Assembly: GCA_023053575.1 (NCBI GenBank)
Contig: JAKZAP010000007.1
Location: 19,183,464 to 19,247,463, forward strand
Direction: 5' to 3'
From: Branchinecta lynchi
Lineage: Eukaryota; Arthropoda; Branchiopoda; Anostraca; Branchinectidae
DNA length: 64,000 nt
Position numbers and translations under genes: made by a program. Of the stretch, positions 1-12,300 are shown one piece after another. Below the pieces are notes generated by a model. It did not search any database. It saw only the letters and a list, made by a program, of their open reading frames with translations, and was not told the DNA's origin. Each line of letters begins with the position of its first letter. Position 1 is the first letter of the stretch.

Positions 1-89
1 GGATGCAAATGACACCTCTGTCTTATGGTTAAAAAAGGTTATTATTTTCACAACGTAAACATTCAGGCGGGGAAATCAGCAAGTCTTAC

Positions 90-300
90 CTTAAGAAGCG
101 ACATCAGTCCCTCCAGCTGACCCATCAGGCTCTTCCGCTGTTCCTGCAATTTATTCTGTCGGCCTTCCAGGTCTGATTTGCGCTGTCGTAGAGTGTGCAG
201 TTCTGACACGAGTACTGGGTTCGCATCCCCACAAGAAGAACCGTCACTACTGCTTCCAATTAGACTAGAACTGGCTGCTGCCTCGAGCTCCTGCTGCTTC
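90..300 (-). CDS. Dyb: Dystrobrevin exon 10 (second coiled coil)
   Basis: 211 nt, phase 2 in, phase 0 out. After [20 protein letters not shown] comes the heptad stretch [15 protein letters not shown]..., [20 protein letters not shown], the most conserved coiled coil of the family. The Ser-rich stretch between them is typical of a flexible link. The donor AAG|GTAAGA leads to exons beyond the left edge. Confidence 0.94.
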
Positions 301-3300
301 CTAAGGAAAAAAAAAAGCCCGTCAGTCATAGGTAAAATTCGTTATCACGGATTTTTCCGTCCTTCTTGTTAACGGCCTAGGTCAACCCTAGACAATGGAA
401 AGCTCACTTAGGATAAATATTTCTTTCCACCCAAGCTGACTGCGAATCATATTTGACAGTGCAAAATGGATACAGCAGCTGCATCTTATTAGAGCTATAT
501 TTATAGATAGAAATACAGATAGATACATATCGCTTTTCAAACTATCATGGTGAAAACCAAATTTGTCGAAATCGTCGTAACATGTGAACACTCATATATA
601 AATGTGTCAACGTCACACATAAAAGTAAACACCAAATAAGATTATAAATTCAAAACAAAAGACGGTACAAACGTCTTTTCATACCGGATATGGTCATTTC
701 GGCCCTTCATGGCTTGCAAGAGGACCAATATTCTTTGAGCCCAAGCTGACTTTGAAACATTTATTCAAACAATGTTTACAACGGATACGTCAGCTCTGAT
801 TTGTCATCAGCGATATTTCGGCCCTTCTTGGCAAGGGTCCTCGTCAGCCTGACGTTCGCAAGGGTCCTCGTCAGCCTGACGAGGACCCTTGCCAAGAAGG
901 GCCGAAATATCGCTGATGACAAATCAGAGCTGACGTATCCGTTGTAAACATTGTTTGAATAAATGCAAGAGGACCCTTGCCAAGATAGGCCGAAATATAG
1001 CTCTAAGAAGATGCAGCTGACGTATCCGTTTACCACCGACAAATAAGATCAACAAGGGATCAAACAAGGAGAACTATTCAACAGTAGAAGCCTTGTTCGT
1101 TAAAGGTTCAGTAACCCATCAGTTATTCACTTAAAGAGGCTTGAAGACCCGATGAAAATGTGTTACTTCGTTGCTCCGCTATTCACGAATAGTCGATTTT
1201 CATATAGTGGAACTTTCGTGTGATTTGTGGTAGGGGAGCTCGGGGTTGGATCGGACACGGGGTTGGTCTGGACACCCGCAAAACAAATATTAAAAGTTGT
1301 CGCTAAAATCGGAAAAAAATACATAAAATCTGCCTAATGATCAAAGTTTCACGGTACTTCCTTTTCTGGTTTTGACAAAATGTTGAAAAAATTGGTTTTC
1401 TTGAGGTAAAAGTTTTAAGCTCATGGTCGGTTAAAATGCTGTATGCCCAAGATTAGCGAAGGCGATTAAATGAAAATAGACAGCTTAGTAGTTGGGGTGT
1501 GTAGCCTGCTTAGTATTTTCAAGCTAGATCAGTTAGTTTTCTTGTAGTACGTCATTTTGTTATTTCAGTCAGGGTGGGGTTGGTTCGGACAGTTTTGAAG
1601 GGGTTGGGTCGGACAGTCTTTTCCTACTGATATGCCATATAAAACCGAAACTGACTTAGGAAAATACAAAAAGATGCTATCAGAATCCTTATCGTATTAT
1701 ATGTTCACAGAATTAGTTTGAAAAAAGAACGCGCTAAAAAGAGATGGCCAGAACCGAAGAAAAACTAGTTAATAGAATTGTCTATAATAAAGTAAAAATT
1801 AATTTTTTTTTTTAATACAATTAACTTTGCTTACGATATTTTCAAGGATTCTAGGACAATTCGTTACAGGACAATTCGTCACACGGACAGTTAGTCACAG
1901 GGACAATTCGTCACAAGACAATTGGTCACACAGACTATTCGTCACAGGACAATTCGTCACTAGGACAATTCGTCACTAGGACAATTCGTCACTAGGACAG
2001 TTCTTCATATTTTAGAAAATCTGTAATTACAAAATAGTTTGGATGAAATCAAAAATGCATAGCCTTCACAAGAGGTTGTTTGAATCAATATCTGAATCAT
2101 TATTTATTATCCTTGCTCTAATCTCCGATATTTAATCATCAGTCTTAGTGTTATATATTCTCGAGGAGAGTCAAGGCGTTATTAAGTTAAATATGGAACT
2201 CGCAAAGACCGAGAGAGGTCGTTAAAAATTATTAAGGATTCTCATATACAAAACACAAATTCAAGCACACAGCGATGTTCTCGAGAAATATTCGTCCTGC
2301 AGCGATTTTGCTCTCACCCTGAGAATGCTGACAGCGTTGGCTTTTCTCCCAATGGTGGATATCCCATCAGCGTTCAACCGCTATGTTCAAATCTGTCCAT
2401 CTGAAGTATATCCAATCCTCGACTACTTTGAAGACACTTATTTAGGAAGAATGCCACAGGCCATCAGCGCAAGCAGAAATGCTCTCTTTCCTATCCCTGC
2501 CTCGAACGTCTTTGAGCGCGTCGCAGAAGACCTTCGTAGGACTAACAACAATTTGAAGGATGGCATTCAGCATTCAACAAGCATGTTGGAGAAGCTCAAC
2601 CAAACATTTGTAATTTCATTTCGTTTCTGCTGCCAGAGCAGGGCAAAACAAAAATGAGTATTGAGGGATTTGTTGCTGGGTGCCCAAACCCACCCAAGAA
2701 ATGGAAGTACGAAGACTAACCTGCGACTAAAACCATAGTTCGGAGATATTAATCTAGTTAAAGTGACATACTCGAATATATGCGGGAAACTGATCATAAA
2801 TACATGTTTTAATGTATTATATAGCCATACTATTTTAATGTAACTGAGTATTTGATAACATCTAGCTTAAAAACGAAATCCGAAATTGAAATCAGGCTCT
2901 CTGTGACGAAATGCCCGTATGACGAGTTACCCTAATGACGAATTGTCCTTGTGACGAATGGTCCTTGTGACGAAATGTCCTTGTGACAAATTTCCCTGTG
3001 ACGAATTGTCCTATGACGAATTGTCCTGTGAGGAATTGACCGGACACCATTTTCAAGAAGGTAAAAGAAACACGAATTCGTCCTTATGAAGTTAAATTCT
3101 GGAAAAGGTGAAACCAAATGTGTTTCTTATGTCGGGAAGTCGAACGAAAATGAGGTTCATTGAAAGTTCGTTGAGGGGCTTGAAGATATTCTTTTTGCAC
3201 AGAAGGGGGCCTAAAATCATCTTCCTCTAGAATCGGTTCGAGAAATCGGTCCAACTAAGGATGGACTGAACTTTGCTGATGTAAGTTTGAAATTCCCAGC

Positions 3301-6300
3301 CTCTGGAATTGCTAGGTTAACTGAAAGGACAAATGAAGGATTTTCACTTTAATGCAACCTCGGCTCTTGAAAAAGTTGCTTTCTTTAGTTTTGTACTTAC
3401 TTTTGAGCTGCCATATTATCATTTTCACTTTTTAACATATTTAAATGAAGTCGATTACAAAAATAATACATTACAAATAATGTCCGAACCAACCCGAGGC
3501 CTGTCCGAATCAACCCCATGGGTACGTGGTTGGTTCGGACAAATTGAAAAACAGAAAAAAATGTTTACTTAAAAATCTGATGTAGAAAGAAATCTAAAAA
3601 TTATTACCAGCTATTCTCCCAGACATTCTACACGTTTGACAACAAAAACGATGTAAATCCGCCAAAAAATGGCGGCCTAGTAAGAAAAGGAAAATTAGTG
3701 TCCGGGTCAACCCCGAGCTCCCCTACCTCAATGCGCTTGTACCTGTGTTGTATGCTTGACGAAAAAGCTTTACGAAAAATAAGTTTTCAGGCAGTGAGCT
3801 AACTTCCGCGAGCTGGTCACTGGCCACTAAAAGGCCGCGTTTGTGTTGAGATTCAAATTTTCTGCTTCATAGTAGAATTTTGCGTTGTGAGGACGGCTGT
3901 AGGTATTCTGAACGTCATGCGAGAGCAAATGGTGAACAAAAAAAAATCCCTTAAAAGAATTCAAATAATGCAGTGTCTTCAGTTAGATGGTACACAAATA
4001 AGTTGGCTACTAGTCGGAAGGAAACACACCTGTTTCCTTCCCCGAAGTTGACCCTGAAGATCCACAGCCTGACGAGGACCCTTGCCAAGAAGGGCCAAAA
4101 TACCACTGAGGAAGCATCATAGCTGACGTATCCGTTGTATACATTAATTTAATATGTGTTTCAAAGTCAGCTTGGACTCAAGGGATATTTATTAATTCAA
4201 CAAAAACTTACTCTTACTCTTTCACTTCTCTCTCTTATCAGACCTCTAGGTGTGATAAAAAAAACACTGCATAACCTTCATCGAGCTCCTATGAAGTAGC
4301 AATCCAAGTCTGGTCTGGCTCGAAAGACCCAAGGACGGCGGCCGCAAAAGCCGCCAGTCTAGTACCATTAGAGGGCGTCGAATATACGGCGACGCCTCCC
4401 TCATCACAGAGTTACCAAGAGTACAACTTTAAAAATAAGCAGACACTTACTTGAGTTTCGTTATTTCTCGCAAGATCTGACGGTTCTTTGACTCCAGCTC
4501 GGAGATCAAAGCCCTCTGAAGATCGTTGTCTAGCACCAAACGAGTATCACTGCGATTTCGAGGCTGGAAAAATAGGGTAGTTACGCGCATTTCAGACTTG
4601 GCTTCTTGCCAAGCAAGTAAAAGATGAATGGTAAGGATGAAGGTTGAATTTTTCTTACTATGAAAAAACTTGGACGTTTCTTGAGGCACGCGATGGAGCA
4701 TAGAACGAGATTTTTAGAATAAGTGGGAGTGTTTGCAATTTCTAATTTAGTGCACTTGTACAGTTTTTGATGCCATGGCCGTCGGGCTTTTTTTGGTAAT
4801 ATATCCTATTCTATACCGATAGTACTGGCGAGTATTCCTTCAGTTTAAAGTGACCGCGAATCATGGCTGATGCTGCTAAACGGATAGGTCAGCAAAAATT
4901 TATTAAAGTTTAACTGAAAAGCCAACTTATTTTTGTATCATTTAGCTGAATGCATTGCATTATCTGGATTAAGCTAAGGGATTTTTTTTTCACTACTTGC
5001 TCTAGCTTGACCTTCAGAATATCTACGGCCGTCCTCACAACGTAAAATTCTACTATGACTTGAAAAATTTGAATCTCAATACAAACGCGGCTTTTCAGTG
5101 GCCAGTGATCAGCTTGCGGAAGGTAGCTCACTGCCTGAGCACTTATTTTTCGTAAATCGTTTCGTCAAGCATATAACGCAGTTACAAGCGCATAGAAGTA
5201 CCACAAATCCTAGTGGGGTTCTGATCTCGTAGACCTCCCGTCAAGGTCGACGGACATTTTGGCGTGGATGCCATCGATCTTTTTGTCATTTCCGCGTGTA
5301 CGGATGAACAGGTGAACCGGCGATCCAGCTCGATAAACGCCCCCGTTCAACACCCAAAAATTACAACACAGATTGATGAAAGAAAAATTGTCTGGTAGGC
5401 TAAGCCCAACACTTTTTGTTCAATCTTTTTAGTGTGTTTGAGAATTTTTACAACACCCTACTGTATATATTGTAGCGTTTAATGGACTAGAAATCCCGTC
5501 GAGTAGAAAGGAATTCTGGTCGACTTGAAAGGATTCCGTTCGTGACGACGACTAGAAAAAAAGTCTAGCGGGACGAGAATTCCTTTCAAGATGAAAGGAA
5601 TTAAATGTGTTGACTGGTGGGCTTAATTTAGTAGATTTGATGGGTTTTAGGCAGGGCTTTGGCCATTCAGTTCATTCCGCTCCGAGAGTAAGAGTTACCT
5701 TGGAAAATTTTAGTTTTTTTTTTAATTTTTTTTCTATCCATCTTTCCGCTCCCATCCAGCTGAATGGGCATTTTCGCGTGGACGGAATCCATCTTCCTCA
5801 GCCGTTCAACGCCTGATAAATTTTCTCATTTTCGCTTTGCCTGGATCATTCGTTCAGCTCTACAGCCATCGAAACGCGAAAAGCTTCTCTCATCGTACGG
5901 TACGGTACTACTTAAGTACAAGTCATATACTTGAAACTAAACAACTACGTAAGTACACTTTTTGTCATGCACTTACAGTTCAACTTAAAAGCCAACTTAT
6001 TTTTATTGTTTAATATCATTTTTTTTTATCAGAAATATTATTTGGACTCTGTTTAGGGATATTTTGATTTTCCACTATTTGCTCTGGTAGTGACGTTCGG
6101 AATACCTACGGCCGTCCCCAGAACGCAAATTCTACTACTATGCGCACAATTTGAATCTCAACATAAATGCGGCGATCACTGGTCAACGGTGCGCCAGGTG
6201 GAAACTGCTCACCGCGCGAACACACATTTTTCGTAAATCGTTTTCGTCAAGCGTACAGCACAGGTACAAGCGCCCAGAGTTGCACAAATCCGCTAGAGAA

Positions 6301-9300
6301 ATTCTACTATACGAAAATCGATTATTCATAAGTAGCGGAGCAAAGAAGTAACGCATTTTGAGGAGGCCTTCAGGTCAATTTGAGTGAAAAAGTGATGGTT
6401 AATTAGACTGTCCTATCTCAGCCCTTTTCAATTAAACTTTAATACTTGTTACTTAAACATAAAAGTGCTCGACACTTGTCAGGCACTCAGGCAACGTGTT
6501 ATGGCATGACGGAAAAGTCTCTTGGTTGGTCAGCGACAAAATGTACCGAAGCCTGCTTTTACAACAACCGATAACTTAGTCACTTTTAGTGTTTTTGTTT
6601 TATCATTCGTTACAAAGTGTTACGCATTCTTCATTTTGTATGACAAAAAGGTCAACTTCGGCGGTAACGCTGTGACAGCTACTTTTGAAAAATAAAATTA
6701 TATTCTTGTATTCTTTATATGATCAAACGATTGCTGGTACTGACACAATAACTGCGATTTTTGTGTATACATAAGTTCCAGTAAAGTAAAATAATAATAG
6801 TTTATCCTGCCATTTCTGCTTTAACGCACAAAGTAGCGACATATCGCTCGGGTGACACCAAGAACAAATAATCAGATAGAACTACTGTATTTCGTCTCAT
6901 GTGGCGACTATGAAAACCCCGACAAAATTGGGACCTAGAGGTATTTACTCTAGCTCCGGCTCATGTTGATACCCGTTTACTCCTCTTCCTTCTTCGCCGT
7001 TGCTTATCGCACAAAAAATAGTGAAGGCGTACTTCACGCGCTGAACCGTTCTGAAGCGCATCCGTGTAACCAATCAGCTTCGACTCCTACTTTTCCTCAC
7101 CAGCGACCTAACAGCGATTTAGTTATTTGTAGAACGCCGAAACGTGATCTGGCGCGAAGCTAGTAATCTCCGCTGGTCCGTAGCGCACAGGGTATGGGGA
7201 AATATTCGACTCCACATAGTCATATTACACAGATAGGGAGAGGGATGTTCTGTCAGATTATTTGTTCTTGGTGACCCGACATATTTGTTTCTCTTTCGGT
7301 CAGATCAGAAGTGAGGACAGAATCTGGATAATGCATGAGAAACGAATATGCAAACAGCGTGAACGCTGCACTTACCATTGGTAGAGAATTTGCATGATTT
7401 TGAGAGGCTAGCTGGTTTGCATAGTTAGCTATCAGGCTGTGTTCTTCCTCCTGAGTATAGGCCGGTGAACCAGACAAACTGGAATAAGATACAACATTTT
7501 AAGTGAGGAAAGGAGAAGCTTAAACATAAAAAATCAAAGAAGAAACCAACGAAAATGGGGTTTTTATATGCCAACGAATATACTGAAATAAAAGGCGAAT
7601 ATTTCGGGAGGACAACCGCCTCCCTTCATCAGCGCAGACAGAAAATTTCGACAAAAAATGCCAAAACGACGATGAAGATCAACAGCCAAGAAAACTAAAA
7701 CAAACCAAACAAGACCAAAGGTTTCGATGGGATACCAAAGTTCAAATTTGATCCAGACAATTGGGTCTTGTCTTCGCTAGATCCAGTCTTCGCGAGACTC
7801 CTTGAACACTTTTACGAATAAAATTTAGAAACAGATTAAGGCCAAATAGCTAATCATATGAGAAAATGAAGTTCAGATATGGATTCCGCATGTGTGTTTA
7901 CCCCTTTAAGTCATGGCCTATCTACTTGACGAAGTAGATCGAAACTTCCTGCCTTACTTCTGCGAATTTTCCGGTTTCGGCGGAATTCCGGAACTACTTG
8001 TTCGGCGAAAAAATAAAGCTCAAAAACAAATCCGCATGTCTCCTTACCCCTACTTCCAACCTCTAGTCAACTTCAGATTAAACTTCCAAGCGATCATACG
8101 TCCGGTGAAAAAATGGTTGTCATATGCGAATTCAGCATGTCTACTTACCGCAAATCGAACATCTTATCAAATTTAAATGAAACTTTTTCTTTGAACAAAT
8201 TCTCCGGTTTTGGCCGGATTCCGGCCGAACTAGTTGTCCGGCGAGAAAATAATTTTCATATTCGGACTTGTATCCTTGCCCCTAGATTAGCCTCGAATCA
8301 TCTACGCATTCACAAGATATGGATTCAAGTCCTCATCCCCTCAGATCAAAAAGAGCTTGCGCACAAGAATCAGCTATTAAAATCAAACGAAATATGACGT
8401 AACGCCGAGCTGCTTGTCACGGTCACTTGCCTGTGGAGTGAAATTTCTTTCAGCAGTCATTTGCTAGTATCGAGCGAGAACAATCATAATTGTTAGTCGC
8501 AGGTATTGGTCAGTGGCTCGCTGTCTTTATTTTAGGCTTTCAATTTTTATTTTAATCTTTGGTTTCTTGTTGGTTTTTGGGATCCCAAAACGTAAGTGGA
8601 GGGATACCTATGACATCGCAAAAGTTGTCCGTCTGTCCGTCCGTCTGTAAGCACGATAACTCTCGAAGGGAATGAGATATTTTGATGAAACTTGGTGTGA
8701 GGGTTCGTTGGGTCGTCGGACCAGTCAAGTTCGTAGATGGGCTTTGTAGCTCTACATTTAGGGGTGGGGGAGGGGATTCAAATTAAGGGACAAACAAAAT
8801 ATTTTGAAACAGCTAATGTGATAGTCGATTATGGGGTAAGAAGACATGCTGAACACGATGGTGAAAACCATTTTGTCGTCGGACATGTAGTTCGCCCGGA
8901 ATCCGGCCAAAACCGGAAAGTTTGTCGAAAGTACAAGTTTTATTTGAAGTTGATTAGATGTTCGATTTAGGGGTAGGAAGACATGCTGAAGACGATGGTG
9001 AAAACTATTTTCTCGACGGACAAGTATTTCGCCCGGAATCCGGCCCAAACCGGAAAGTTTGTTGAAAGTAAAAGTTTTATTTGAAATTGATTAGATGTTC
9101 GGTTTAGGGGTAGGAAGACATGCTGAAGAAGATGGTGAAAACTATTTTCTCGACGGAGAAGTATTTCGCCCGGAATCCGGCCCAAACCGGAAAGTTTGTT
9201 GAAAGTAAAAGTTTTATTTGAAGTTGATTAAATTTCGATTTAGAGGTAGGGAGACATGCTGAAGACGATGGTGAAAACTATTTTCTCGACGGAGAAGTAT

Positions 9301-12300
9301 TTCGACCGGAATCCGGCCCAAACCGGAAAGTTTGTCAAAATTAAAAGTTTTGTTTGGAGTTGATTAGATGTTTGGTTTAGGGCAAGAAGACATGCTGAAC
9401 ACTTATGTGAAAACAAGTTTCTACCCGGACACGTAGTTCGTCCGGAATCCGGCCAAAACCGGAAAACTGTTGGAAGTCAAAGTTTTATTTCTAGTTGATT
9501 AGATAAGCGATTTAGGGGTAAGAAGAGATGCTGAGTCCCTGTGTGACAATCGTATTTTACCCGGACATATAGTTCGACCGGAATCCGGCTGGAATCGGAA
9601 AATTTGTTATAAGCTAAATTTCTATTTGAAGTTGATTAGATGTTCATTGCTGGGGAAAGAAGATACCCTGATTTCGTCTTTGAGCTTTCTTTTTTCGCCG
9701 GACAAGTAGTTCTGGAGTTCGGCCGGAACCGGGAAATTGGCAGAAGTGGCAGGAAGTTTTCGTCAAAACAGATATGACTTATAGGGGTAAACACACATGC
9801 TGAATCCAAATCTGAACTTGGTTTTCTCAGGTGATTAGCTATTTGGCCTTAATCTGTTTCTGAATTTTAATTGTATAAATGTTCAAGGAGTCTGGCGAAG
9901 ACTGGATCTGGCTAAGACAAGACCCAGTTGTCTGGATCAGATATTGAATTTTTGGGATCCCATCGAAACCTTTGGTCTTGTTTGGTTTGTTTTAGTTTTC
10001 TTGGCTGTTGATCTTCATCCTCGTTTTGGCATTTTTTCTCGAAATTTTCTGTCTGCGCCGAAGAAGGGAGGCGGTTGTCCTCCAGAAATATTCGCCCTTT
10101 ATTTCAGTATATTCGTTGGCCTATTTAAACCCATTTTCGTTGGTTTCTTCGTCGTTTATTTGTGATATGTCAGGCCAATGTGGTTTACGAAATTATCTTA
10201 GAATCTGAAACGAACGCTGAGGACATAGGCAGTCACGATTCTTTCGGACTTGCCTGCTAGTTATACTTTGGCTTAACGATAAATCAGTCTGATAGGCAAG
10301 AATCCATCCAAAAGAGGGACCTGAGAATTATCTACACTTTAAAAAAAATCTTGCAGTATTTGCTAATGGGATTAATCTTGTCTCTAAAAAGACAATCTTA
10401 TCTCTTATTCGGATTAATCTTATCGCAGCAGAGATAAGATTAATCCCAGTAGCAAATACTGCAGACAACTGCAGTCAACTTTAATCCTTACTCGGAGAAA
10501 CTTTTTACACTTTACTGTCAGCCTGGCATCCTCTATGCCTCCAAAGTGCCAGACATCCTCCTCCTCAAGGATTCTTAGCAACCGGACGTATTGCCACCAG
10601 AAACCTCGCTTACCTCGAGCTAAAGCCCTAAAGTCCCGGCATTTAACACCGTCAATGCAAGAACCGAACGCGCTATAGACAAAGAACGCTAAAGATTCGT
10701 AGAAACCTTGAATAAATGATAAATGTATTCCCTTAATGTACGTAAATACCAATGGTATTTACGATGTACCCGACGGGAACGACAAGCCCGGCAGTCTACT
10801 GCTGTGCATTGTCATTTCGTACCAACTATCTCGCGAAGAGACCCTATGGGCGGATCGGTTGGAACGTCCGGTCTTCAATTCAGTTCCCATATTTGACAGG
10901 ACGTATGAGAATCTGCAACCTGTGATGTATGAATGTGGAATGCTTGTCCGACACGAAAAAAAGAAGTTTGAAGAACTCGGGGAAGTGGGAACAACTGGGT
11001 AGAACCCAAAATGGGAAGCGGAAGTTTTTCAGGTGTAAAGAACTGGGGAAGTTTCCGAAACCGGCATTAGGACATAGACAACTTTTGTTTATAGGACGAT
11101 CAAGAGAATAGTAGAGTTACGCTAGTTTGGAAGTCGCCAACTCTCATCGTCTGATGAAATTAAAACTTAACATAAATGTATACAGAGTAGCCTACTGGTC
11201 GCTAACAATAATTTAAGTAAAATAAATCCAAAATAAAGCCGCATACTTTCATTCTTTTTAATCATTTCCTCTTTTTCCTCAAAGCCGTATACGTCGTCCT
11301 AACAGTTTTGTACAACTTTACTGAGGGATCCGGGAGGGATCCCTTGCTTCGATGAGAAACACGGAGAATATTACATAACTTCTTTCTCACTAATGAGCTC
11401 CTAGTAAGGAATAAGCTGGAGCCTCATCAGCTCCCCCCCCCCCCCCCCCCAAAGGCAAACATGCAGATTCATAGATCATCGTAGTCCCGTTAGGGTAGAG
11501 AACAAGAGCTGTAAGCTCGTATGGCACTTGCAAGAATACGTAGTAGATAAGGTTATCAACTAAGATTTACGCTGTGTTGAGGCACATACAATTATGGGCC
11601 TTTCGGATGTATGATTTAGTAAAATATATGCCATGAACTTTGCGGTTTCAATGCGCACTTTAAGGCAACTGAACTGAATCTGGAAGCAAAATACTTGGGG
11701 CACATATGATCATGGGCTCTTGGGGATCATAAAAATGTTTAGTTTCTTAAAAATGTTCTTTCCACTTTGTGGTAACATTATTGGCGCTTTAAGTAAGTTG
11801 ATAAGTCATTTGTAAGTGAAACCCTTGAGGCAAAATTATCACGGGCCCATGGGAATCAGCGAAAATGGACCTTTTGTGTCAAAAGTATTTTTTTTACTTT
11901 GCAGTTAAGATACGCACTTTAAGGGGGCTAAAACTCGTTCGTGAGCATATACTTGAGGACCAAATGATCATGGGCCCTTGGGGGGGTTTGAAAGTGTTCG
12001 TTAGATCAAAAATACGTCTTGTCAATTGTCAAGTTTCATTCGGATCCGAACAACCGTTCAAAAGTTACGCATGCAATCCTGGTGCTCCGGATTCCAACTC
12101 CCTCCACTTCCCCGAAGATGGCCGGATTGGGGAAACGACTGCTTCGAAGTCAATCTGATCGGGTCCCCAATACACCTGCCGAATTTCTTTGTCCAAGTGC
12201 ATCTGTAAGTACCTTAACTCGCGGTCACGGGAATTCCGGAAAACCCCTTCTACCCCCCCCCCTCCCACAGTGCGCCTATCTGGTGCGTTTCTGTCAAAAA

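Larger units (their letters stand above)
1233..3723. mobile_element. TIR DNA transposon with TA target duplication
   Basis: Terminal inverted repeats of about 26 bp (GGGGAGCTCGGGGTTG... and its complement at 3698-3723) are flanked by TA at 1231-1232 and 3724-3725. Comparison with the uninterrupted host repeat (5180-5200) shows one TA in the empty site. TA duplication suggests the Tc1/mariner group, but no matching transposase is visible, so the superfamily is inferred. It contains repeated GGTTGGTTCGGACA motifs near both ends. Confidence 0.8.
1105..4011 (-). mobile_element. MITE with TTAAAGTTTAA ends, split by insertion
   Basis: Segments 1105-1232 and 3724-4011 are two halves of one minus-strand copy of the repeat seen at 5975-6443; together they read through the junction as in the uninterrupted copies. 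The end near 1105 is worn. The middle is the TA-flanked transposon. Confidence 0.75.
7529..10166. mobile_element. Foldback element related to the Penelope 3' region
   Basis: The arms 7529-8110 and 9660-10166 are inverted copies of each other (from AAGAAACCAACGAAAATGGG at the left to its complement at the right). The inner part carries the tandem array of the Penelope-like element at 34.5-35.2 kb, and GGGATCCCAAAA or a variant marks the inner boundaries on both sides. No intact coding region; probably a non-autonomous derivative of a Penelope-like element. Confidence 0.65.

Noticed and set aside
1852..2010. Regularly repeated GGACAATTCGTCAC units that look like a CRISPR array
   Set aside because: Units are contiguous without unique spacers, and an inverted set lies at 2,890-3,045; they are the ends of a MULE.
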